DNA of 11,292 bases from an uncultured Clostridium sp. GTDB lineage: Bacteria > Bacillota > Clostridia > TANB77 > CAG-508. Both the position numbers and the translations under genes were made by a program. Position 1 is the first letter of the stretch; each line of letters begins with the position of its first letter. Positions 1-7,790 of the stretch are shown piece by piece. The stretch spans positions 1 through 11,292 of the forward strand of contig CAMGAZ010000027.1 in NCBI GenBank assembly GCA_946008205.1. Reading direction: 5' to 3'. Below the pieces are notes generated by a model that ran no database searches, was not told the origin of the DNA, and worked only from the letters and a program-made list of their open reading frames with translations.

Positions 1-1
1 C

Positions 2-154
2 GACCAGCGCTTCTACGAGCTGCCGATGACAGAATACCGCAAGACCATGGAAGAGGTTCCGACGCGCAAGCGCGCCAATTACCGCAAGCGCTATGCCCTG
101 CTCGATGAAGTCGACGCTTCTATTGCAGACCATGTCAAAGATTTGATGAAGTGA
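2..154 (+). CDS. C-terminal end of an unidentified protein (partial)
   Basis: This is an open frame running in from the left edge and ending in TGA at 152-154, giving the last 50 residues of a protein. The tail is strongly charged (PTRKRANYRKRYALLDEVD, then a short amphipathic helix ending KDLMK). Its codons are G+C-rich like those of the two genes that follow. Only 36 bases separate its stop from the next start, so it is probably the upstream member of the same transcription unit. I do not recognise the family from this fragment. The context suggests a surface-polysaccharide or LPS-core enzyme, but nothing in the 50 residues proves that. Confidence 0.6.
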   Translation, partial: DQRFYELPMTEYRKTMEEVPTRKRANYRKRYALLDEVDASIADHVKDLMK

Positions 155-190
155 TGGCATAGCAAGACCTATACAGAAAGGAGGGGTATT

Positions 191-952
191 GTGGCTCAGA
201 TTTCAGCATTGATCTTGGCAAAGAATGAAGAACGGAATATACAAGCGTGCATCAAGACACTATCGTTTGCCGATGACATACTCGTAATCGATGACTTCAG
301 TACAGATCGGACAAAAGAGATAGCCGAACAGTTAGGTGCGCGGGTGATACAGCGTGATATGAATGGCGATTGGGGTGGCCAGCAGACTTTTGCTATCCAG
401 CAAGCTAAGCATGAATGGGTCTTGTTCGTCGATGCTGATGAGCGCATTTCAGAGCCGTTGGCAAAAGAAATCTGCTCTGTCGTTGCTAAAGGCGATAAGA
501 AAGCATATTGGATTCAACGCGAAAATAAATTCTATCATCACCACGCTACACATGGTGTCCTGCGTCCTGATTACGTCAATCGACTTTTTCCGGCAGAAGG
601 TTCCTATGTCGAAGGCTATGTCCATCCCCAGATCGTAACGCCGTATCCAAACGAAAAGTTGCACGGCATCATGTATCACTATACATATGATACATGGAGC
701 CAGCAATTGAACAAACTCAATAACTATACGACATTAGCTGCTGCAAAGTATAAAAAGAATCATAAAGAATGTAATTTCTTCCTGGATATTGTATTGCGTC
801 CCTTTTGGGCATTTTTTAAAGTATATATCCTGAATCTTGGTTTTCTGGATGGAAAGATGGGCTGGATTCTTTCCACGAATCATTATTTTTATACTATGAA
901 TAAATACGTCAAGTTGTATTTCCTGTATCATGATGAAGATGGTCGTTTATAG
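191..952 (+). CDS. Family 2 glycosyltransferase, WaaE/KdtX-like (LPS core type)
   Basis: This 253-residue protein is a GT-A fold glycosyltransferase that should add a sugar from a nucleotide-sugar donor to a lipid-linked or LPS-core acceptor on the inner face of the cytoplasmic membrane. The N-terminus has the family 2 opening ALILAKNEERNI (residues 6-17), the donor-binding VIDDFSTDRT (32-41) and the metal-binding DxD in VDADER (80-85). The C-terminal third contains a hydrophobic, aromatic stretch (about 200-245, with RPFWAFFK and GFLDGKMGW) typical of the WaaE/KdtX group that adds glucose to the heptose region of LPS core. Length fits the family. The start is GTG at 191, chosen because an AAAGGAGGGG ribosome site lies just upstream. 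The downstream gene starts 11 bases after the stop, so the two are probably cotranscribed. Fold and class are secure; donor and acceptor are inferred. Confidence 0.85.
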   Translation: MAQISALILAKNEERNIQACIKTLSFADDILVIDDFSTDRTKEIAEQLGARVIQRDMNGDWGGQQTFAIQQAKHEWVLFVDADERISEPLAKEICSVVAKGDKKAYWIQRENKFYHHHATHGVLRPDYVNRLFPAEGSYVEGYVHPQIVTPYPNEKLHGIMYHYTYDTWSQQLNKLNNYTTLAAAKYKKNHKECNFFLDIVLRPFWAFFKVYILNLGFLDGKMGWILSTNHYFYTMNKYVKLYFLYHDEDGRL

Positions 953-963
953 GAGTGAAGATC

Positions 964-2070
964 GTGCGTATTGCTATATTAGAGTCTATCGTTATGCCTG
1001 CTGGTCATGAGGTAGAATTTGACCGCATTCTCGTAGAAGAGATGAAGAAACAGGGGCACGAGCCGGTGTTCTTTGTGCCGGAGCACTTCCCGTTCAAGTT
1101 CGACTATCGCTGTGATGTGGAGTATCTGGCGGGCGGGGAGGCGATATCGTATGCAGGGGTCGGCAGAATTAAGCGGCCCTGGTTGTCCTTTCAACGGGAG
1201 CGCCGTCGCTTGGTCTGGTTCGATAGCGCTTGTGAAAAGGCAAAGCAAGGCCATTGCGATGCCATCGTCGTGCCGACGAACAGCTGGCGCGTCATGCGCT
1301 CGGTCCGGAACAGCACCATCAAGAAAAGCCCTGTCCCGGTCTTGTTCCTATTCCATGGTATCATGCCAAAGGATAGGGAGCGCTTCTGCGATGGCGTCAA
1401 GAGTCTCCGGGCTTACTCGAATATCCATCTCGGCGCGCTGGGCTTGCAGACGTCGTTCCCTGAGTTGGTAGACTGTCCAAATTTCCACACAGTCATGGCA
1501 CCAGTCTACATCCCGTTTGATTTGCCAGTCACACCAGAGTTCCATGTGCATGAACCGTTGCGACTTGGCTTCTTTGGGCAATACCGCCGCGAGAAGAATC
1601 TCGACTTTTTCTTACAGGCATTTATCAAGGCGACATTTACGAATCCCGTTGTGCTCACGGTGCAGGGCGCTACCGTGACGCAGGCCGACAGCGACGACTT
1701 CGAGCGCTTGAAACGGGAATATGCCTCGCATGACAATATCCGCTTCTTGCACAAGAACCTCTTGGGCATCGAATGGCAGCGCGAGCTCATGGATATCGAT
1801 GTCCTACTCTTGCCATATGGTGCAGAGCGCTACCGCTATCAGCCGAGCGCCATGCTGTTCACCGCAATCGGCTATTACAAGCCTGTCCTGCAATCTCCCG
1901 AGATGAATCCCGAGATCCTGAGCGAGTTCAAGATTGGCGAAGCCGTCAAGCTGGATTCAGTGGATGTGTTCTCCAAGCAGCTAGAACATTTTGTCAATAC
2001 TTTCCCGCAAAAGGCAGAGGAATACCGTCAAGGGCTGATCGGGGCGAACGAGAAATATGGACACGATTAA
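964..2070 (+). CDS. GT-B (GT4-like) glycosyltransferase, possibly C-terminally truncated
   Basis: This is a 368-residue glycosyltransferase with two Rossmann-like halves. The N-terminal half holds the acceptor side, with a FHGIMP motif (His131-Gly132). The C-terminal half begins at GFFGQYRREKN (202-212), the usual donor-domain opening, and carries LLLPYGAERYRYQPS (281-295) where GT4 enzymes bind the nucleotide sugar. GTG at 964 is preferred over the in-frame GTG at 955. The AGGAG at 951-955 lies eight bases before 964 but runs into the 955 codon. The product then begins MRIAILES, a normal first beta strand. The protein stops right after a KYGHD motif, where relatives usually continue with a short final helix. 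A frame one base earlier continues for about 35 codons past the stop (to 2174), so a one-base loss near 2068 or a recombination break is possible. Substrate unknown. Confidence 0.82.
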   Translation: MRIAILESIVMPAGHEVEFDRILVEEMKKQGHEPVFFVPEHFPFKFDYRCDVEYLAGGEAISYAGVGRIKRPWLSFQRERRRLVWFDSACEKAKQGHCDAIVVPTNSWRVMRSVRNSTIKKSPVPVLFLFHGIMPKDRERFCDGVKSLRAYSNIHLGALGLQTSFPELVDCPNFHTVMAPVYIPFDLPVTPEFHVHEPLRLGFFGQYRREKNLDFFLQAFIKATFTNPVVLTVQGATVTQADSDDFERLKREYASHDNIRFLHKNLLGIEWQRELMDIDVLLLPYGAERYRYQPSAMLFTAIGYYKPVLQSPEMNPEILSEFKIGEAVKLDSVDVFSKQLEHFVNTFPQKAEEYRQGLIGANEKYGHD

Positions 2071-2395
2071 CAGATACAGCGGATAGTAAGAATATAGTCG
2101 AGAAAGTCTTGAGAGTAGGCAAGAGGATGGAAGGATTACGTTACTTGCATGTGTGCTACTTTTGTGTCTTTTAGTTTCGCGATATCGAAGTACAGCAGCT
2201 GACTGGAAAACAAGCAAGTTTACTATCTATTTTGAGATTATCCATATTGTATTATCTTGAAAGGGAAAGAAACTCGGGAGGAGTACGCGTGTTATAGTAC
2301 GCTAATTTACATCTAGTAGGGCATGAGCTAATGGAGAAGCTTCATAAAATCTGTCGTAAAAGAATATTATGGAATATGAAGGATGTGATTCTAGC
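2071..2395 (+). other. Spacer 1: junction between G+C-rich and A+T-rich blocks
   Basis: No complete gene is seen in this 325-base stretch. Its first ~100 bases are open in the frame one base behind the preceding glycosyltransferase (through TAG at 2172-2174), which may be the lost tail of that gene. After that, composition drops to A+T-rich. At 2276-2283 there is a strong Shine-Dalgarno-like GGGAGGAG. The next start codon, GTG at 2289, is followed by only one sense codon before TAG, so it serves no gene as it stands. A candidate extended -10 promoter overlaps this site. The last 30 bases carry AAGGA ahead of the next gene's ATG. Confidence 0.5.
2290..2298 (+). promoter_or_regulatory. Candidate extended -10 promoter for the nonulosonate block
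   Basis: TGTTATAGT matches the extended -10 pattern TGnTATAAT with one mismatch. No convincing -35 box lies at 16-18 bases upstream. If active, transcription would begin near 2305 and leave a leader of roughly 90 bases before the ATG at 2396. Position at the border of the A+T-rich block makes a separate promoter reasonable. This is pattern-based only. Confidence 0.25.
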
Positions 2396-4036
2396 ATGAA
2401 TATTTTAGCAGTAATTCCAGCGCGTGGCGGTTCTAAGGGGATCCCTAGAAAAAATATTCGTTTTATGTGCGGAAAACCATTAATAGCATATGCGATAGAG
2501 AATGCATTGAAATGTCCGTTAATTACAGCATGTGTGGTAACTACTGATGATCCTGAAATTGCATATGTAGCAAAACAATTTGGTAGTGATGTTGTACCAC
2601 GTGGGAAAGGCTTGGCCGCTGATTCAGTGACATTGGATCCTGTAGTTGAAGATGCAGTAATCAGAATGGAAGCGCAGACTAATTCAAAATATGAGTTTGT
2701 TATAACAATGCAGCCTACTTCGCCATTATTACAAGTAGATACCCTAAATCAAGCTATTCAAACATTTATTAATAAACAATATGATACGCTTATTAGTGTA
2801 GTCAATCATCCACACCTTTCTTGGACGAAAAAGGATGGAAAGATTGTTCCTAACTATGAAAAAAGACTAAATCGTCAACAACTTCCTCCTAGTTATATGG
2901 AAACAGGAGCGTTTCTTATTACAAGGCGTGAATGTGTAACAAAAACATCACGTATAGGTAAAAATATTTCAGTTTTTGAGGTTCCGGAGTCTGAATCAAT
3001 TGATATCGATACTGTTGGTGATTGGGTAGTATCTGAGAGTCAGTTACGAAAAAAAAGAATAATTTTTCGGGTAGATGGAACGAAAAAAATCGGCATGGGG
3101 CATATATATAATTGCTTAACAATGGCATTTAGTTTTACTGAACATCAGGTGCTTTTCGTAACTAGAAAAGACTGTATAGAAGGGCTGAAAAAAATTCAAA
3201 GCACTAATTTGCCATATGTTGTAATAGAGAACAAATCTGATTTATCGAATATTATTAGTTCATATAAGCCGGATATATGGGTAAATGATTGCCTAAATAC
3301 ATCAGCTGAATATATTCAGTGGCTAAAGAAATACGTGAAGCGTGTTATAACAATTGAAGATCTTGGAGAGGGAACTAAATATGCTGATGCCGTAATTAAT
3401 GCATTATATGAGTATCATCACCCTATTACAGATAACCTTTATGAAGGGGCTCGCTATGTTTGTTTACGTGATGAATTTAAGTTGGTAAAACAAAAAGAGT
3501 TTTCTTCGATTGTCAATAATGTATTAGTCATGTTTGGAGGAACTGATCCAAGTAATTTAAATTATAAACTTTATCAGGTGGCAAAGGCTATTACAAGTGA
3601 TTATCCTAATATTGAATTCCATTTTATAATAGGAATTGGGTATGATGCAGATGCTAATGGTATTTTTACGAACCTAGAATCAAATATTTTTGTCCATAAG
3701 AATGTTAGCCGTGTCACAGAATATATGAAAAAGGCTGATCTTGCAATATCTAGCCAAGGACGTACTGTATACGAAATTGCCAGTATGGGAATTCCATCGA
3801 TTATACTATCACAAAATGAACGAGAGGCCATGCACACTTTTGCTACTATGAAGAATGGATTTATTAATCTTGGCTTAGGTAAGGATATCGATGTTGAAGC
3901 CATAGCAAATACAGTTAAATGGTTAATAGATACGGCTAATATAAGAAAAAATATGCGAGCATTAATGATAAAACATAATTTTGATGATGGAATTCAACAT
4001 GTTAAAGATATCATTCTAGGAGATGAGACGAAATGA
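2396..4036 (+). CDS. Fused CMP-nonulosonate synthetase and PseG-like UDP-sugar hydrolase
   Basis: This 546-residue protein joins two enzymes of nonulosonic-acid activation. Residues 1 to about 220 form a cytidylyltransferase of the NeuA/PseF family, with the CTP-binding loop IPARGGSKGIPRKN (7-20), TMQPTSPLL in mid-domain and ESIDIDTVGDW near its end. This part would join CMP from CTP to a nine-carbon sugar acid. From residue 222 a GT-B-like PseG domain follows: FRVDGTKKIGMGHIYNC, with the expected catalytic His at 236, and SQGRTVYEIASMGIP late in the domain, a typical UDP-binding segment. PseG removes UDP from UDP-2,4-diacetamido-2,4,6-trideoxy-altrose in pseudaminic acid synthesis. Most relatives have Arg three residues after that His; here it is Asn239. 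An upstream in-frame ATG at 2369 would add nine residues, but the family starts at MNILAVIPARGG and AAGGA precedes the 2396 ATG (12-base gap, rather long). The stop overlaps the next start (ATGA), implying translational coupling. Confidence 0.88.
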   Translation: MNILAVIPARGGSKGIPRKNIRFMCGKPLIAYAIENALKCPLITACVVTTDDPEIAYVAKQFGSDVVPRGKGLAADSVTLDPVVEDAVIRMEAQTNSKYEFVITMQPTSPLLQVDTLNQAIQTFINKQYDTLISVVNHPHLSWTKKDGKIVPNYEKRLNRQQLPPSYMETGAFLITRRECVTKTSRIGKNISVFEVPESESIDIDTVGDWVVSESQLRKKRIIFRVDGTKKIGMGHIYNCLTMAFSFTEHQVLFVTRKDCIEGLKKIQSTNLPYVVIENKSDLSNIISSYKPDIWVNDCLNTSAEYIQWLKKYVKRVITIEDLGEGTKYADAVINALYEYHHPITDNLYEGARYVCLRDEFKLVKQKEFSSIVNNVLVMFGGTDPSNLNYKLYQVAKAITSDYPNIEFHFIIGIGYDADANGIFTNLESNIFVHKNVSRVTEYMKKADLAISSQGRTVYEIASMGIPSIILSQNEREAMHTFATMKNGFINLGLGKDIDVEAIANTVKWLIDTANIRKNMRALMIKHNFDDGIQHVKDIILGDETK

Positions 4037-5103
4037 TAAAAACCATAGAAAAAAGACTGCGAGCGGGCAAGTTCGTTTTGATTGCTGAGATAGGTGTAAA
4101 TTATTATGATATTGCAAAGAAATTAAATATAAGTAATATTGAAGCAGCAAAATTGATGATATTGGAAGCTAAGAATGCAGGAATCCACGCAGTTAAATTT
4201 CAGACGTATAAAGCAGAAACAATCGCTGCTAAAAATTCACCATCATATTGGGATACAAATGAAGAGAAAACAACATCACAGTATGCATTATTTAAAAAAT
4301 ATGATTCATTCGGAGATTATGAATATACACAGTTGGCGAATTTTTGTAATGAAATTGGTATTGAGTTTTGTTCGACACCATTTGATTTTAATTCATCGGA
4401 TTACTTATATGATTTAATGAATGTCTACAAAATATCATCATCTGATATTAGCAATTTACCTTTTATATCTTATATTGCTAAGAAAAATAAACCCATTATT
4501 TTATCGATAGGTGCGGCAAATCTAGATGAGATTCAAGAAGCCGTTTCTACAATTAAACGTTATAATAAAAAAAAGATAACATTACTACACTGTGTACTGG
4601 AATATCCAACACCATATCAAGATGCAAACCTTGCTAAAATTAAAACTTTGAAGGACACTTTTCCAGATATGTATATTGGTTATTCTGATCATACTAAACC
4701 AGATTCAGAGTATGATGTTATTGAAGTAGCGTATCTCTTAGGAGCACAATTGATTGAGAAGCATTTTACGTTAGATAAATCTTTAACAGGAAATGACCAC
4801 TATCATGCTATGGATGTTCATGATGCAGAGGAAATCTTAACACATATAGAAAAAATTGATAAGATAAGGGGATGTGGCGATTTAGTGGCACTTCCTACAG
4901 AATCGGCTGCACGTCAAAATGCTAGACGTTCGATTGTAACTACAAAGAGCATTTTGAAAGGTACAACTTTTACATCTGATATGCTTACTTTTAAGCGTCC
5001 AGGAACAGGAATCCCTCCTCGTAATATCGGTTCTGTTATAGGACGAAAGGCGAGTAAAGATTTACCGGAAGATAAAATTCTCCAAAATGAGGATATAGAG
5101 TGA
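4033..5103 (+). CDS. NeuB-family nonulosonic acid synthase with SAF domain
   Basis: This 356-residue enzyme condenses phosphoenolpyruvate with a free amino sugar to give a nine-carbon 2-keto sugar acid in the cytoplasm. The TIM barrel begins at FVLIAEIGVN (Glu19), followed by VKFQTYKAE (Lys55), CSTPFD, KISSSD (Lys133), HCVLEYPTPY (His186), GYSDHT (His220) and IEKHFTLD (Glu242, His244). His220 and His244 match the metal-binding pair of NeuB. The C-terminal SAF (antifreeze-like) domain, about 295-356, carries KRPGTGIPP with Arg322, which in NeuB dimers reaches into the partner's active site. AEIGVN and HCVLEYP resemble NeuB/LegI rather than PseI, although the preceding gene carries a PseG-like domain, so the product (sialic, legionaminic, pseudaminic or another) is undecided. 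A short insertion (residues 24-34) follows the GVN motif. AGGAGA lies nine bases before the ATG, which overlaps the previous stop. Confidence 0.9.
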   Translation: MIKTIEKRLRAGKFVLIAEIGVNYYDIAKKLNISNIEAAKLMILEAKNAGIHAVKFQTYKAETIAAKNSPSYWDTNEEKTTSQYALFKKYDSFGDYEYTQLANFCNEIGIEFCSTPFDFNSSDYLYDLMNVYKISSSDISNLPFISYIAKKNKPIILSIGAANLDEIQEAVSTIKRYNKKKITLLHCVLEYPTPYQDANLAKIKTLKDTFPDMYIGYSDHTKPDSEYDVIEVAYLLGAQLIEKHFTLDKSLTGNDHYHAMDVHDAEEILTHIEKIDKIRGCGDLVALPTESAARQNARRSIVTTKSILKGTTFTSDMLTFKRPGTGIPPRNIGSVIGRKASKDLPEDKILQNEDIE

Positions 5104-5105
5104 GT

Positions 5106-5124
5106 ACATATATAATATATATGT
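5106..5124 (+). repeat. Perfect A+T palindrome after the synthase gene
   Basis: Nine bases (ACATATATA) are followed by one A and then by their exact reverse complement, starting three bases after the stop codon. No U-run follows, so this is not a normal intrinsic terminator. A TATAAT sits inside it (5111-5116) but has no -35 partner at the right distance. It may be a weak mRNA hairpin, a protein-binding site, or a chance result of A+T richness. Confidence 0.35.
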
Positions 5125-5150
5125 AACCTTTTGAGTTAAAGGTGAGTATA

Positions 5151-6071
5151 ATGAAAGTTTTAGTTACCGGAGGAGCAGGCTTTATTGGGTCGCATTTAGT
5201 GCGAAAACTTATTTTCACAGGTTATGAGGTTACAGTACTAGATAATTTAAGTACAGGCTCCTTAGATCATTTACCTCAATCTGGATTTTCATTCTGGAAA
5301 GATGATATTAGGAATAAAAGTATACGTAGTAAGATTATTTCTGAGCATTTTGACGCTATTGTTCATTTGGCAGCACAGACGATGGTAAATTCTTCCATAT
5401 CAAATCCTTTTTTTGACATGGAAGAAAATATTGTCGGTCTTGTGAATATATTAGAAGCAGCAAGATATGGCGATATTCATCGAATTGTTTTTTCTTCGAC
5501 GGCTGCTGTTTATGGTGATGTAAAAGAGGATTGTCTACCAATACATGAAGATGCTAAATTAAATCCAATGTCATTTTATGGGTTAAGTAAAGTTACATCA
5601 GAAAAATATCTAGATATGTATCATCGTCTTTATGATCTAAATTATATTATACTGCGATTTTCTAACGTGTATGGGGAGCGGCAGGGCGATAAAGGTGAAG
5701 GTGGTGTGATTAGTATCTTTTCTAAACAAATCAATAAGAATAAATCAATAAAGATATTTGGTAACGGTAATCAAACGCGCGATTTTATCTATGCAGGTGA
5801 TATAGCTTCTGGGATTTGTTGTGCACTTTCAACAAAATATATTAATGATATTTATAACTTGAGCACAGGAAAAGAAATCAGCTTAAATGGATTATTGAAT
5901 TATTTGAAAGACATTGCAAAGGTATCTATTAATATTGAATATGAAAAAGAGCGAGAAGGAGATATTCGACGATCGGTATTATCTAATGATAAGGCCCAAA
6001 AATATCTAAAATGGCGACCTGTAACTAGTTTATTTTGTGGCTTGCAAAAAACAATGAATGAAAGGAATTAA
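5151..6071 (+). CDS. NAD-dependent nucleotide-sugar epimerase/dehydratase (extended SDR, GalE-like)
   Basis: This 306-residue protein is an extended short-chain dehydrogenase acting on a nucleotide sugar. Visible motifs are the NAD-binding GGAGFIGS (7-14), Asp31 at the end of the second strand (VLDNLSTGS), VHLAAQ (71-76), SSTAAVYGD (115-123), and the catalytic Tyr143 and Lys147 in FYGLSK. The substrate half shows NVYGERQ (172-178), IFGNGNQTRDFIY (202-214) and GDIRRS (270-275). These fit 4-epimerases such as UDP-glucose or UDP-GlcNAc 4-epimerase better than the PseB dehydratase, so it should supply a hexose or HexNAc epimer for the glycan rather than the nonulosonate precursor. ATG at 5151 is preferred to GTG at 5142, because AAAGGTGAG (5138-5146) is the ribosome site and covers that GTG. 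Exact substrate is not readable from sequence. Confidence 0.88.
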   Translation: MKVLVTGGAGFIGSHLVRKLIFTGYEVTVLDNLSTGSLDHLPQSGFSFWKDDIRNKSIRSKIISEHFDAIVHLAAQTMVNSSISNPFFDMEENIVGLVNILEAARYGDIHRIVFSSTAAVYGDVKEDCLPIHEDAKLNPMSFYGLSKVTSEKYLDMYHRLYDLNYIILRFSNVYGERQGDKGEGGVISIFSKQINKNKSIKIFGNGNQTRDFIYAGDIASGICCALSTKYINDIYNLSTGKEISLNGLLNYLKDIAKVSINIEYEKEREGDIRRSVLSNDKAQKYLKWRPVTSLFCGLQKTMNERN

Positions 6072-6110
6072 TAATTAACAATATCTTGATTATATTTTTG
6101 GAGATTAATT

Positions 6111-7541
6111 ATGAATATAATAATTTATGGATTTGAGTCTGGTCCTATGTTAGATATTTTTTTTCGCTTACAGAACGAAAAGAAAATTTCTATAAAAAAA
6201 TGGTATTACGACCAAACTTGTAGTGACCAAGTCCTGAAAAAATTGTCATACGCAATACCTACTACCAAATTATGGAGGGGAAACTGGAAAAGTTGGCAGC
6301 CATTTCCTAACGAGTATATATCTAATTATATCAATGAACATATGGATTGGCTCATGCAAGAATTTGCTCGTAATACAGAGTTCTTTCATGAATCATATTA
6401 TGAATATACAAATATAATTAATTATGTTATTAACCGATTATATCATGATATAACCGAGAACAAGGTTGATCTGATATTGTTTTCGGATATACCACATGGT
6501 AATCTTAGGTGTATGTTGTATTTATTAGCTAGATCAATGAATATAAGTACACTATTTCTGTTTACTGTTTCAGCTTTTCCTAAAAAAATGTTTTATGGAC
6601 ATCGAATTGAAGATGTAGGGAAAATCTATTTGCTTCCAGACTATCATAAAAATTCTACTGAATATCATATGAGTAAATCATTTGAAAAAAAATTAGACTA
6701 TATGAGTGCTAGCCAAATAAAAAAGGATAGAGGAGAGGATTGGGAAAGAAAGATTCGTTTTTTTATACATCCAACTCAATGGATAAAAGAACGAAGTCAT
6801 ATGATTAAACAGGATCTTATTAAATATGAATCTATCAGCGATTTTGTTGAACAAAAAATCACGAAGGAAGTTATTACTAAAATAAGGAAATATCGATATA
6901 ATTATCACATAAAAACGTTGTCTAAAAGGAATATCGATTTTGATAAAAAGTATGTATATTTCCCATTGCATTTACAGCCGGAGATGACGACCGATGCAAT
7001 TGGTGGGATATATAGGGATCAGATTTTAGCAATTGAAAAAATCAAAAATATTATTCCAGATAACTGGTTTATTTATGTTAAAGAAAACCCAAAACAGCTA
7101 TATTCTGTACGAGGAAAATTCTTTTTTAAAAGATTGACCAGTATTCCTAATGTTATATATATCGATAGAAGTGTAGACACATATAAGTTGATGGAGCACT
7201 GTCAGTTTCTTGCAACAATAACAGGGACGGCAGCATGGGAATCTATATCTGGTGGAAAAGCAGCTTTGATCTTTGGTACAGCTTGGTATGAATCTTTGCC
7301 AGGGATTTTTAAATATCATGAAAATATAGATATAAACGAAATAATTGATTATAAAGTAAATCATAGGCTCCTTGAGAAAAGTATGGAAAATTTACAAAAG
7401 AAGGCTTGTGATGGTATATGGGAAGAATTTAGAATGGAAAAAGTTAAAGACTTAGATTTGGAATGGAATCGGAAAAGCTTATATAATTCGTTCTGCTTTT
7501 TGTTAGATAATGAGATAAGAAATATTCAAGATAGTAAGTAG
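6111..7541 (+). CDS. Capsule-polysaccharide-type glycosyltransferase, candidate CMP-sugar transferase
   Basis: This 476-residue protein has no signal peptide. Its C-terminal half shows the signature of capsule biosynthesis transferases related to KpsS/KpsC-type beta-Kdo transferases: YVYFPLHLQPEMTTD (281-295), YVKENPKQ (322-329), IPNVIYIDRSVD (345-356), ATITGTAAWES (368-378) and GTAWYESLPG (389-398). The Q-P-E, K-E-N-P and T-G-T-A-xx-E groups lie where that GT-B fold binds the CMP-sugar donor. The N-terminal ~270 residues are poorly recognisable and rich in Lys, Tyr and Ile. Because known relatives use a CMP-activated 2-keto sugar acid, and the genes just upstream make a CMP-nonulosonate, this is the best candidate in the window for transferring that sugar. 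That link is inference. GGAG at 6100-6103 sits seven bases before the ATG. After the TAG stop the same frame stays open for 24 more codons. Confidence 0.72.
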   Translation: MNIIIYGFESGPMLDIFFRLQNEKKISIKKWYYDQTCSDQVLKKLSYAIPTTKLWRGNWKSWQPFPNEYISNYINEHMDWLMQEFARNTEFFHESYYEYTNIINYVINRLYHDITENKVDLILFSDIPHGNLRCMLYLLARSMNISTLFLFTVSAFPKKMFYGHRIEDVGKIYLLPDYHKNSTEYHMSKSFEKKLDYMSASQIKKDRGEDWERKIRFFIHPTQWIKERSHMIKQDLIKYESISDFVEQKITKEVITKIRKYRYNYHIKTLSKRNIDFDKKYVYFPLHLQPEMTTDAIGGIYRDQILAIEKIKNIIPDNWFIYVKENPKQLYSVRGKFFFKRLTSIPNVIYIDRSVDTYKLMEHCQFLATITGTAAWESISGGKAALIFGTAWYESLPGIFKYHENIDINEIIDYKVNHRLLEKSMENLQKKACDGIWEEFRMEKVKDLDLEWNRKSLYNSFCFLLDNEIRNIQDSK

Positions 7542-7790
7542 GTTGAATTAACTGATGGATTTACAATCCAATTTCTTGCGGACGACAAGTCTGTCGTGGA
7601 GGTCGTTCATCTCTAAAGCAAAGAAAGTCAACTATCTTACGTGCCCTCTGTCGCAATACAATTCCTGCTGACCAGCATATTGCACCTCATCGAAGATTAT
7701 TTTGCCAATGCGGCGAACCGTTCCATCTGTGTTCACTGGGACTGTGGTGGGCAAACAAGAAAGGGCGTGTCTGGATCGAAGGAACTGTTA

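Noticed and set aside
2369..2398. Upstream ATG 2369 as start of the fused synthetase
   Set aside because: It would add nine residues ahead of the family's normal MNILAVIPARGG start. AAGGA lies between the two ATGs and serves the one at 2396.
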